This document shows, piece by piece, positions 31,850 to 41,944 of a DNA stretch of 64,000 nucleotides. The notes under the pieces are model-generated. The model was not told where the DNA came from. It saw only the letters and a list, made by a program, of their open reading frames with translations, and searched no databases. The stretch covers positions 1,694,446-1,758,445 of the forward strand of contig NW_003314265.1 in NCBI RefSeq assembly GCF_000143415.4, written 5' to 3'. The translations under genes were made by a program, and so were the position numbers. The stretch comes from Selaginella moellendorffii (taxonomy: Eukaryota > Streptophyta > Lycopodiopsida > Selaginellales > Selaginellaceae). Every line of letters begins with the position of its first letter. Positions within the stretch are counted from its first letter, which is position 1.

Positions 31850-34800
31850 ATGGTAAAATTATACGGTCGATCTCTGGGCGACGGCTTTTCTCTACTTTGT
31901 GTAGGATTTGGGATCGCACTGGGAGCGCGAGAAGAATGTCGCGATTTTGGAGCTGGACAGGAAGAACAAATGCTTGGAAGCCAAGCTGTTGGAAGCTACC
32001 AAGGTCTGGCGCTTGGGCTTGGGCCTTCTCTCAGATTTTTCGCTTCTCTGTATTGTAGGAGGGCGGGGATGGCGTGTCTTCCCAGGTCGAGAAGATGCAT
32101 CACAGCATTCTTGAGGCGATTCACAGTGCGTTTGAAATGGAGTCTCGAAAGAATATGGGTCGGAGTGCTACTACAGACAATCTTAAGGAGCAGAAGCATG
32201 GGAAAATTTTGTCTCGGGATTTTCCATCCGGATGGGAAAGGCAAAAGAATGAGGCCTTGCTAGAGCTTGAGCACCGTAACCGGCAACTGCAAAACTTGCT
32301 CAAGGTAATACGTCTTTCCTTTCTCTCTCTTTTCTCTCGCAAACTTAATTTGGCTCCAAGTTCTCTGATCAGCTATGTACAGTCCAAGGAAAAGAGAGCG
32401 GAGGAAACGGAGCGAGAGAACGAGCTCGTTGAAGAAGGTTTTGTTCGAGGAAAAGAGTGCATGCGGCTCTATGCACAAGTTCGAGCAATGCAAGGATCCC
32501 TCGTAATGCAAGCGCAGCGTATCTCGCAATCTCGGCGGCTTCATGCAGTAATATCTTCCTGGCAACGTCTCGTCATGCATGCGAGAAAATCCAAGGCAAG
32601 GTCGACTGTCTAAAACGTTTTCGATGATGATTGATCGTCTTTTTGCAGACTCTTAGGAAGGTTGAAGCATTATGGGACCGTCGTATACTGAGAAAGTCGT
32701 TCTCTTCGCTTGCTTCCAGACGTGCCAAGTCTCTCTCCACCAAGAAGCTTGTGGCTATTGCTGGGAAGCACTGGACGAGAACGATCTTGCTGCAAACTTT
32801 CGAGTTCTGGCTGCTCACCGTCCATTTGAAGAAGTGTTCATCCGACAGGCTTGCAGTTTTCATGGTACTTCAGAGATCTCGGATAGCAAGGATGGCTTTT
32901 GGAGCCTGGAAGCTGTTCAAGGGAACTCTGTCAGTGAAATCGTGCCTAGAGCGCAGAGCCAGAACATTCTTTGTCCAGCACAGGCTTCAAAAGTCGTGGC
33001 GAAGCTGGAGAAGCGACGCTGATTCAGCTCGTGCAAATGCTTACGAGGCTACCGAGTTTTCCAAGCTGAGACTGTTGGCGAGAAGTCTGGAGACATGGAG
33101 TACGAATGCGGGGGAGAGCGTCTTTGAGAGAGCTCAAGTCTTGCGGATGGAGCAGCACAGGATGTCAGAACTTCTCCACAAGTCATTTAGAGGCTGGCTG
33201 GGAATAGCTCACGTCGGAGCTGTGGTACAAAGGCGCTTGACAAAAGCTATCGACACCCGGACGAAAAGGATACTTCTTTTCACGTTTATTGGGTGGAGGC
33301 AGCACGCCAAAAACAAAAGAGAAGTTAGCATCTGGAGAAAGGCGATGGTGGTGAAGCAGCAGCTAGAGTTGAGACTTCGCGCCTTCGACTGGTTGAAGTA
33401 TCTGTGGACTCGAGGACGCCTGCTATTGCGTTTAAAATCTCGACATTCATCCAGAATAAGGTGTTCTTCTGGCTTTCAGTTGAGAGTGTCGTTTATGAAT
33501 ATGTCTTGCAGATTGGCTGTTCTGAAGGTGTGGTTTCTTACATCACAGAATCACAAAGTATGTCGGCAAAATCTACAAAATATAGCAAACAGATCTCAAA
33601 ACAGGCAACTGAAAGATAATTTCCAGCAATGGTTATCTTTCGTAGCAGATTGCAGGTTCTTGCGCTCCATAACTTGCCTACGTGAATTTTCTGTCGACAC
33701 TTTTCAGGAGAGCGGCACTTTTGAAAGATGGTAGAGTCTTGCAAGCTCGGCTAGAACTTTCTCAGGAAGACCTTCAAAATGCTCAGATGATTCAAGCCGT
33801 GATGTCAAAGACGATCACAAGTTTGGAGAAAGAAAAAGCCACGATGGTCCATTGTATGGATATCGTTACGGCCAGAGCACCTCCATGGACTTCCGGGTTT
33901 TTAAACGGTATGCTGCTGCCGCATATGGTTTTAAAGTTTTTCAAGTTAAGTTGTCTTTTCCAGCTGATCTACGTTGGAGCGCTTCAAGAAGTCCCAGTGG
34001 AACTCTCCCAAGTCCTCGTGTTGGTCACACTGCTGTTTCTTTGTGCTTGACGTCTCGCTCGCCATTGCCATCTCACCTGGTAGTGACTGGAGGCTACGAT
34101 GGGCAGTCCCTTCTCAAGGACATCTTAGTCTATCACGCAGGTATGCTTCCAGAGCTTCAAACATCAAGTTTCTGTGACAATTATAACTTCCAGACGAATC
34201 AATGTGGAGAATACCAGAGCTCAAGCTTAATATCGCCGAAGAGTCATTCCGATCGGTTCAGCATCACACAGCCTGCGTACGCAACAACAAGATCATATTC
34301 TTCGGCGGATTCAACGGAGCCGAGGATTCTTCGGACTTATTCATCCTCGAGTTTTCGGAAGATGGAAGTAAGCACCAGCTTCAGTTTTTTCTTGCTTACA
34401 AACTTTGTGTATCGTAGATTCCTGTGAGTTGTCACAGCCAGAGTACCGTGTGGGAATTGTTCCAGGCCCAATGTCACAGCACACGAGCTGCGTGAGCAGT
34501 GACGACAACCATATGATTGTTTTTGGTGGATACCGCTCAAACGTGGGACACTTGAACGAGCTATGGATGCTAGACTTGCGGTGGATGGATTGGCACTTGC
34601 CGGACTACTATCGGGATCCTCCAGCACCTCGTCGGGGGCATGAAGCAGTGATAATCGGGACTAAGATGTACGTTTTTGGAGGCTACGACGGGAAGACCAA
34701 CTTTGGAGACTTTTATACGCTCGATCTGGGGACGATGGAGTGGAACCAAGTGGAGCACTTTGGAGAGGCTCCCACAGCAAGGAGACACCATGCAATGGCG

Positions 34801-35417
34801 GCTGTTGGGAAGAATCTGGTGCTTTACGGGGGATACAATGGCGTTACGTACCTTGACGACGTTTACAGCTTCGATACAGAGACCTCCTTCTGGAAACGCT
34901 GGAAGATCTTGAAAAGTTCTTCCTCCGGCAGAGACACCGAAATCTATGGGAGGTCCATGCACGCCATGGTTTCTATGGGACAGCGCTTTGTTATAGTTGG
35001 GGGTATACACGAGTATGGAACTCTTGGAGGCGTGGTTTACCTGGAAAACGGTGCAGGTATCGCTTTGCTAGATTTATTTTATTTCTTCTCCCTTAGCTGA
35101 AAGTTTCGTTCTCAGCTGTTGATGGACTTGCGCTGCAAAAGGAGCTCACCAGCGAGCGATGCAAAGTCGAAACTCTCCAGCAAAATCTTGCCCAGTACGA
35201 GGGAATGGTGCATAGAAAGGTGGCCGATCTCGCGCTTGCTTACTCTAAAATCGCTGAGTGCCAGGCCGTGTTGAAGGTAAATATCTCCACACGATCATAT
35301 GAATCTAACTCCGGCGATTCTCAGGAAGAAGTCAAGGCGAGAAAGGCAGGAGCCGTGAAGCAACAAATCCTCATTCAAAAGCTAAAGAAAGTTCGCAAAA
35401 AATCCACCTTGTGGTGA
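31850..35417 (+). CDS. Coiled-coil / Sfi1-like repeat / Kelch repeat protein
   Basis: Exons with short introns. The best start is an ATG at 31850-31852 followed directly by a donor, joined to an exon at 31905 (DLGSHWEREKNVAILELDRK). N-terminal coiled coils follow to about 32600. From 32650 to about 33640 short repeats carry an F/L-x-x-W core (LLQTFEFWLL, ARMAFGAWKLF, LQKSWRSWRS, LLHKSFRGWL, LLFTFIGWRQ, LKDNFQQWLSF), as in Sfi1-type centrin-binding repeats. After another coiled coil, Kelch blades run from 33960 to 35050 (VVTGGYDG, IFFGGFNG, VFGGYRS, MYVFGGYDGKTNFGD, LVLYGGYNGVTYLDD). A C-terminal coiled coil ends at TGA 35417. One intron (about 32595) seems to start with GC. A basal-body or microtubule-organising role is inference from Sfi1 biology. 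Confidence 0.65.
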
Positions 35418-36610
35418 TGATGAAAGTTCTTCCCCTTTATACTGAGGTTTTCGCTCTTCGCTCGTCCTTTCTGTCCGATCCATTCGGATTCAGTAGACAT
35501 GTCCTGGAGAACAGTTGATCCAGGAGCGAAGCAATCTTTCTTGGGAAGATCACCAGCGAAGCAGGTAGATGGCAGAAACAGTTCAAGATCTTGGGAGATG
35601 GTGGGCATCATAAACATCATGGCTTAGACAATAAAAGTGATGGAGGGCAGGAACAACCATGACCTTCAGGTCTTCAGAACAAGGAAAGAAGAGTGTTCTC
35701 TGTGAGCAATCTCTTTTGTAGGAAGCAATCTAAGATACTTTCTTACAAAATCCTGCTCGTATCCAGGACAACCACGAAGGCATCTTTCGACGACAGGGTG
35801 GAGTGTGTTTGTAAGCCAGAAGAAGCCGATACTGTTGGTCATTATAAAATTTTCAAGCCTTTTGATCTGTTTTTCATACCGTAATAATATTACGTAGCAC
35901 GTAGGGGAGATCATGGTGAGTTGAGAATCGGTATTGGGTGTGCTGTGCGCACGCAGAGCAGTTTCACTTCGTCTTCGCTACTGTCTAGCCACAGTATGCA
36001 AATCAGATTCCTGGCTGCTGCTGCTCATGTTGTCTCCACTAAGATCATGTTCACCGTGTTCTACAATCCTCGTTTGACATTCTTTAGATTTAACACGGCA
36101 AAGTGGTGAATTTGTTTCTCTTCAGGGAGTCCAGCTGAATTTGTTGTTCCATACCACAAGTACGTGAAATCTTTCAAGATGAAAATTTTGATTGGTATGC
36201 GCTTCAATGAGATTTGAGACTGAGGATTCGTCGGAAAGAAGGTAAATCGTTATGAAGTGAATCTCTTGTTTTGTCTCCTTTTGCTAACAGTCAGATATAT
36301 GGGAACTATTACTGGAATTGACGATATCGATGCAGCTCGATGGCTCTAAATGGCGCTTCCTAAAGGTAAAGAGTCTTGTCTTCTATATAGGTCGGTTGGG
36401 ACAAGCACGCGGCTAGCAAAAGACAGGAGATAGAGCCATTTATTGCTCCCAATGTGAGGCCAAGGGAAAAATTTCCCTACAGCTCTCTATTCTGAGGCTA
36501 AGATAACTCCAAGAGTTAGTGAGGGTCATAGTGTTCCTGGTTTTCCTTCTGGATTTCCAAGTCCCGGAAACGAGGGGCTACCATCTCATCATAAAGTCGA
36601 TATGCACCAG
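35418..36610. other. Intergenic, nothing recognised
   Basis: About 1.2 kb with short broken frames on both strands and no motif I can name. The first few hundred bases are probably the 3' UTR of the Kelch gene. Confidence 0.45.
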
Positions 36611-36616
36611 CAGCAG

Positions 36617-36815
36617 ATGGCCACTGGCAACGATCGCGTGTTTGAGCTCCACGCCGATCCATCGTCCGAGAGCACAGTGACGCTGGTGAGTAGCAAGTAG
36701 CTCGAATCGTGCGTTCGATCCTCTTTTCTTTCAGAGGGAGAATCCTTTGCGGCAGAAAGATGTTGTGAGGATTGGATGTGGCGCCGGCTTTGCTGGCGAG
36801 TTTCGAGAGCAGAAG
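36617..36815 (+). pseudogene. AtuA-like (DUF1446) gene fragment, first exons
   Basis: An ATG opens a short exon (MATGNDRVFELHADPSSEST) ending in a consensus-like donor. After an intron with a good acceptor (ctttcag), a second exon reads RENPLRQKDVVRIGCGAGFA. The GCGAGFxG segment after an L-RENP-x(4)-K motif matches what I recall of plant proteins with the AtuA-like/DUF1446 domain. The similarity stops just after FAG; a stop codon follows. The intron is retained, so it is a DNA-level fragment. Confidence 0.45.
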
Positions 36816-37018
36816 GTTCCTCCACAATTCTAGAGACTGCAGCAGCCTTCTCCAACCAGCAGCTTCGCTTATTGGCAAGCAGCATTAAGTTGCCCAGTCT
36901 ACTTGCAGCCTCAACGACAACAGACAACTCTTTTCTTAAGCTTCTCATGGCTCACAGTAAGTGAAATCCGTCATCACTTCTTATGTAATACTTTTTTTCT
37001 ACTCTTTTTTGTTCTTTC

Positions 37019-37613
37019 AGGAGGTGAGGAGCCCCTTGCGAGAGGTAATGCAAACGATTCTCACCGCAAGTGCAAACTATTTGGTTTCTCGTCTCGTTGA
37101 AACCAAAGACAGCTTTGGCCAGCACCGCCAAAGACGACGTCCACAAGGATCTCGAGTTGGAAACTTCCGGCTTCAGGAAGTGTTTTACTGGCCAGAACTG
37201 GAACCAGCAGCAGCAACAACAGCAACCAAGCAGGACGTGCACCAAAGTAAGATCTCATTCTTTATTTGAAGCGCCAGACTCTGAATCTTCTACTTTTCAA
37301 AAGTTCACAAACAGGGTGAGCTTTGGACTTGTCCAAGTTTTGGGGATTATACATGCAACACGCAACTCCTGGAGGAGCTGCAGCATCTGTTCGGCATTGA
37401 CGAGAACCTGAACGTGGCAAGCCGTGTACGTAGATAATGAAGGCGACATGCTGCTCGTCGGAGACGCATTTCATGTTGTGTTTGTTTAACACGACGGTGC
37501 GATGCATACGGATGTTATCGCCGGCTGAGATCCAGAAGCTTCCCGTGCTGGCAACAGCAGCACGGAAGAGCCAACCAGCAGGCTCCGATCAGCAGGATTC
37601 CTCGAATAATTAA
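37019..37613 (+). pseudogene. Auxin response factor (ARF) C-terminal fragment with PB1 domain
   Basis: The first block reads RKCKLFGFS, typical of the ARF segment before the C-terminal domain. A frame change follows, then TALASTAKDDVHKDLELETS, a glutamine run and SRTCTKV, then an intron. The PB1-like part is broken over frames: ALDLSKF, then LLEELQHLFGIDENL, then WQAVYVDNEGDMLLVGDAF, then VRCIRMLSPAEIQKLPVLAT, ending at TAA 37613. Order and motifs are those of an ARF PB1 (Aux/IAA-type) domain. At least three frameshifts and a stop make it nonfunctional. Introns are kept. It lies immediately before the composite repeat. Confidence 0.8.
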
Positions 37614-37619
37614 GTAGCT

Positions 37620-39780
37620 CGTAAGATTCTTCGTTTTGCACTAATTGAGAACTTCCCCTTTTTGCCCTGTCTATATAAAACAGTACTTAGCTCAAGTTTA
37701 GGGCTCATCGGTGATAAAGGGCTAGGGCAGTGATGGATGCCGCGTCTTGGGGTTTCGCGACCCTTCCACTCTGCCCATTGATCGGAGCTCCAGGTAGGCC
37801 GCTTCGCCTCTCTCCACCCTCGCAAGGTAAGTTCGTTTAGGTAGGGCTTTTCTTTGCGTTAGGAGTAAGACAGATTTGGAAAGCGAAGCTGCTTGCAACG
37901 AGCTAAGAGGTATGCTTGTTGAAACTCTCAACGCTTGAAGACACCTCTTTTCGATTGCAACGCAAAAGGGAGCCAGTGACACAACAAACAACTCAAACAA
38001 GCAAAGTGCAAGACAACGGGCCAAGGAACTCTCAACGCGAAGGGAGCTGTTTGAATACGAACAAAACTAATGATCAACGATACTTAGTTTCACGTTGCCA
38101 GGTTCGCGTGTGTTTCGATTTGTTCTAATTTCTTGTCATGAAGAAGCCAAGTGACATGCTGGTGCTGCTCAACGACGATAAGAACTGAAAAACTCCCATG
38201 TCACAGTGTGTGCCAAGAAGAAAAATGCTACTAGATTGGAGAGATTTTGTGTCAACGTTTCGGAGCTTTGAGTTGTGTTGTTGCTGCGCTCAACGCAAGA
38301 CCCGCGAGCTGAGAAACAACGTTGGGAAACTGCGATCTTCAGAACTTAAATCCAGCTGAAGTCCTACATGACAATGGTCCAACCTCAATGAAAACAACGA
38401 TCAGGGCCGGTCAAGGATCAGCGACGGATCAAGTCCCACCTCGCAAGGTAAGTTCGTTTAGAGTAACAAGAGAGATTTGCTGGAGACAAGAAAGCGAAGC
38501 TGCTTGCAACGAGCTAAGAATTCGTGTTGAAACTCTCAACGTTTGAAGACGCTCTTTCTTTTCGATGCTATGCTCAACGCACACAATATGATATGCTTGA
38601 TCAAACAACTCAAACAAGCTAAGTGCAAAACAACGGTCCAAGGAACTCTCAACACGAAGGGAAACTTGTTGTCAGGTTTGTGTGTGTTTCAATTTGTTCT
38701 AAGTTCTTGTCATGAAAAAGACAAGTGACATGTTGGTGCTGCTGAACCATGATAAGAACTAAAAAACGCTGTGTCCAAGAAGAAAAATGCTACGAGATTG
38801 GAGAGATTCCATGTCAACATTTTGTAGAGATTGTCAGCGATGTTGCTGCTGCTCAACGCAAGACCTGCGAGCTGAGAAACAACATCGGGCATCTGCAATC
38901 TTCAAAACTTCAATCCAGTTGAAGACGTACATGACAATGGTCCAACCTCAACGAAAACAACGATCATGAAAACACTGGCTGTCCAACGATATGGAAGTCG
39001 AAGTTTAACAGGTTCGTGAGCTGTTTGTTCTAACCAAAATGTTTGTTGAAATGTACATGACAATGGTCCAACCTCAATGAAAACAACGATCATGATCCGT
39101 CGCTGATCCTTGACAGGCCCGGTCCACTCTCGCACCTCTCCACCTCGCAAGGTAAGTTCGTTCAGTTTTCTTTGTGTTAAGCGAGTAAGACAACGAAACA
39201 AGAGAGATTTGCTGGAGACAAGAAATATGGTCTAGAATGATCAACGATAAAAGAGAGGCTAGAAGCAATCAAGAATTTGTTGAAGCTCTCAACGTTTGAA
39301 GACGCTCTTTCTTTTCGATTGAGATTGTCGACGGGGTATGCTCAACGCAAAAAGGAGCCAGTGACACAGTCAAGCTAAGATGATATGCTCAAACAACTCA
39401 AACAAACTAAGCGCAAAACAACGGCCCAAGAAACTTTCAACGGGAAGGGAAACTTGTGAATACGAACAAAACTAACGATCATTGGAAGTTGACATACTTA
39501 GCTTGATGTTGTCAGGTTTGTGTGTGTTTCAATTTGTTCTAATTTCTTGTCATGAAAAAGACAAGTGACATGTTGGTGCTGCTCAACCACGATAAGAACT
39601 AAAAAACGCTGTGTCCAAGAAAAAAAATGCTACGAGATTGGAGAGATTCTGTGTCAACATTTTGGAGAGATTGTCAGCGACGTTGCTGCTGCGCTCAACG
39701 CAAGACCTGCGAGATGAGAAACAACGTTGGGCATCTGCGACTTCAGAACTTCAATCCAGTTGAAGACGTATGTGTTGGAA
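37620..39780 (+). repeat. Composite repeat, copy 2 (plus orientation)
   Basis: Inverted relative to copy 1 at 9181-10640. It starts with a possible promoter (tctatataaaacag, about 37670), a leader aagtttagggctcatcggtg, and the block ccctcgcaaggtaagttcg (about 37820). The donor-like block cctcgcaaggtaagttcg recurs near 38440 and 39145. The block cttgtcatgaa..aagtgacatg recurs near 38135, 38705 and 39550, giving three partly deleted units of about 560-850 bp. No protein-coding potential is evident and no terminal repeat was identified. Confidence 0.75.
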
Positions 39781-40444
39781 GAAATTTGGAGAGAATTCCA
39801 AGCTCAGCCCAGCTTTGTAGTGTTGTGAGGGAATCATTGAGTTGCTCGTTATCGACTGTGGAAACACAGTGATTCCAGGTATAGTAGAATTGCTGGGAGA
39901 GGTCTCTAATGAGTTGGAGTGGCCAGGAAAGAATCCTAGCGCAAGAAATAACCCACCAACTTCTTGGGGGAGTGTAGGAGAAAGATGGAGGCCATTTTTG
40001 TCATGGCTGAGAAGCTAGGAGAGAGATTATTTGGAGAGGCTGTGCACAACATCCTCTTGGTGGTATGAGATGGTGGGCAGCATGATCTTGCTGCCATAAG
40101 ACCTTTGAAGTTGCAGTTGCGCAAGCCAAACAAGGTCAAGAGCACCACCCCTGGATGGTACGCACACAAATCAAGGAGATTGCTCCAAGTTCCATTGAGC
40201 ATAAGTTACAAACTTATTTTTTACTTGTATTTTCGAATTTTACCTTTATTGTTAACTTCCAATTTTTCTAATTTATTTTGAAAGCATAGGACTACTCTTT
40301 TACTTCATGCCATGGTGTAAAGTGAAAGTCTAGAACTATTGGATGCTATAAGTGATACTGGTATCAGTTCTTTTTGTACGGGTTGGAAACATGTTACGAA
40401 TCCCCACTCTCAAAATCCCTAGTTGCTGAAGGGGCATTTTGCAG
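39781..40444. other. Intergenic before orphan ORF
   Basis: AT-rich, no gene recognised. A possible splice acceptor (cattttgcag) at 40435-40444 precedes the first ATG of the next ORF, so this region may hold an unrecognised 5' exon or intron. Confidence 0.4.
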
Positions 40445-40451
40445 GGCTTGT

Positions 40452-41483
40452 ATGACGAAGTTCCACAATTTCAGCTCGTCGATCTGGTTCCTTGTGCTGC
40501 AATGGGTTTATGCATTCTGGCAAGCAGTGAGGAACACAAAAGGCTTCAACCTGTGCTACTATGGACTGCAGTGGCTCTTGACTAGTGGCGGAACTCCAAA
40601 GAAGAGGATCATTTGGGTCAACAAGGATTACCAAGCATTGGAATCACTTCGAAGGCCATATGGTCCATATAAAGATTGGCAGGAATTCAAGGAGCGTATG
40701 CTTGGCAAGCAAGACAATGGCATCCACTATCTAAGTTTCGAGGACTGCTGGTACCAAGTAGAGTACAACCACAAGTATTACTGGGTGCACCAGGATGTCT
40801 TCTTTGAGGTGTCCGTATACAAGCTCAGCGAGTGTGTCTTCGTCAAGGATCTCTATCATCTTGACCAGAAGTACTCGGTTGCGCAACAAATCAGCGAGGA
40901 GGAGGCCATGCTCATGATGTTCAACAGGGATATGCACTTTTACCCGGTGGAGGAAAGGACTGTTATATACGGAAGAGAGTTCAACATGATGGAGTACAAC
41001 TCAAAACTCTCTGGGTTCCTGGCGACCATACCCCTAATTCTTCAGGCTAGGAAACTAAGCGGGGCTTCGAGTTTAGCATCTTTGCTCTTGCTTCTCATCG
41101 ACTTTTTTAGAACTCCATTATACCGAGGGTATGATCAAGCTTTTTTGCACTTGACTAAGTTCATGAAGCTCTACGTCTTCCAGAAGAGAACATGGTTGTA
41201 CTCATTATTTGGCCTCTTCAGCAATCGGTGGCGTTACAGTGATTTTAACAAGGGTTATGCATACATGACACAAGGAGAAGAGCTTGAGGTCATCTCATAT
41301 GTTAGCATGTTGGGTAGAGACGATTGTACCCTCGTAACGTCAGGGGATCACATCATGTTTCATCCAAAAGCCTACGCCCCGCACTTCACTATCAGGAATA
41401 GCATAGTGTCTTCAGCTCAACCCTGGCAATATATAGGTGATGTGTCCCTCTTCCGAATCAACAAGAAGATATTTATTTCGTGA
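40452..41483 (+). CDS. Unknown protein, about 343 aa
   Basis: A long frame with no recognised domain. The frame is open upstream from 40374 but the first ATG is at 40452. Composition is rich in Tyr, Phe and Trp (ESLRRPYGPYKDWQEFKERM, DCWYQVEYNHKYYWVHQDVF). Two hydrophobic stretches (SSIWFLVLQWVYAFW near the N-terminus and a Leu-rich one ending LLLLLIDFF near the middle) may be membrane-associated. Codon usage looks coding and no frame damage is visible. It could be a lineage-specific gene, or a domesticated or captured ORF, since it follows the composite repeat. Confidence 0.5.
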   Translation: MTKFHNFSSSIWFLVLQWVYAFWQAVRNTKGFNLCYYGLQWLLTSGGTPKKRIIWVNKDYQALESLRRPYGPYKDWQEFKERMLGKQDNGIHYLSFEDCWYQVEYNHKYYWVHQDVFFEVSVYKLSECVFVKDLYHLDQKYSVAQQISEEEAMLMMFNRDMHFYPVEERTVIYGREFNMMEYNSKLSGFLATIPLILQARKLSGASSLASLLLLLIDFFRTPLYRGYDQAFLHLTKFMKLYVFQKRTWLYSLFGLFSNRWRYSDFNKGYAYMTQGEELEVISYVSMLGRDDCTLVTSGDHIMFHPKAYAPHFTIRNSIVSSAQPWQYIGDVSLFRINKKIFIS

Positions 41484-41944
41484 GCTGAAAGCCAACCATG
41501 TTAATTTTTGGTTATAAACTTTTTTTTTTTCATTTCAGTAATCACCCATAACACTAAACACTATTATTTTAGCCAAAACCCTTAAGGATTCTAGGTTCAT
41601 CAAGTATTTGTTCTTACCAAAATTCTTGATATTCAACGAACTGGATAATAAACAACTGAAAATAAGTGTCAAATGCCATACTTGTGCTCAAACAACGCAG
41701 TGACACGGTCAAACAAACATACAAAGGGGAAAATGTGCCTTTCTGGAAGCAATGATAATGTGGCACTACAAAAAAACCTACACCAAAACTACGAACACAA
41801 ATCATCTTACCAGATTCGGGTGTTGTGTAGTTTGGTCTAAGTTCTTGTCATGAACGAGCTATTGTGCGATCACAGCTATAGTTTATAATCTACAAGAATA
41901 TACGGCTGGAAAGTGAACCCTGGGTTTAGGGTGGGTTTGCGGTG
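41484..41944. repeat. Intergenic with diverged piece of the composite repeat
   Basis: Around 41690-41870 blocks echo the composite repeat: acgcagtgacacggtcaaac, and ttgtgtagtttggtctaagttcttgtcatgaac. The order matches copy 2 but with many differences. This suggests an older member of the family just upstream of APP1. Confidence 0.4.
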
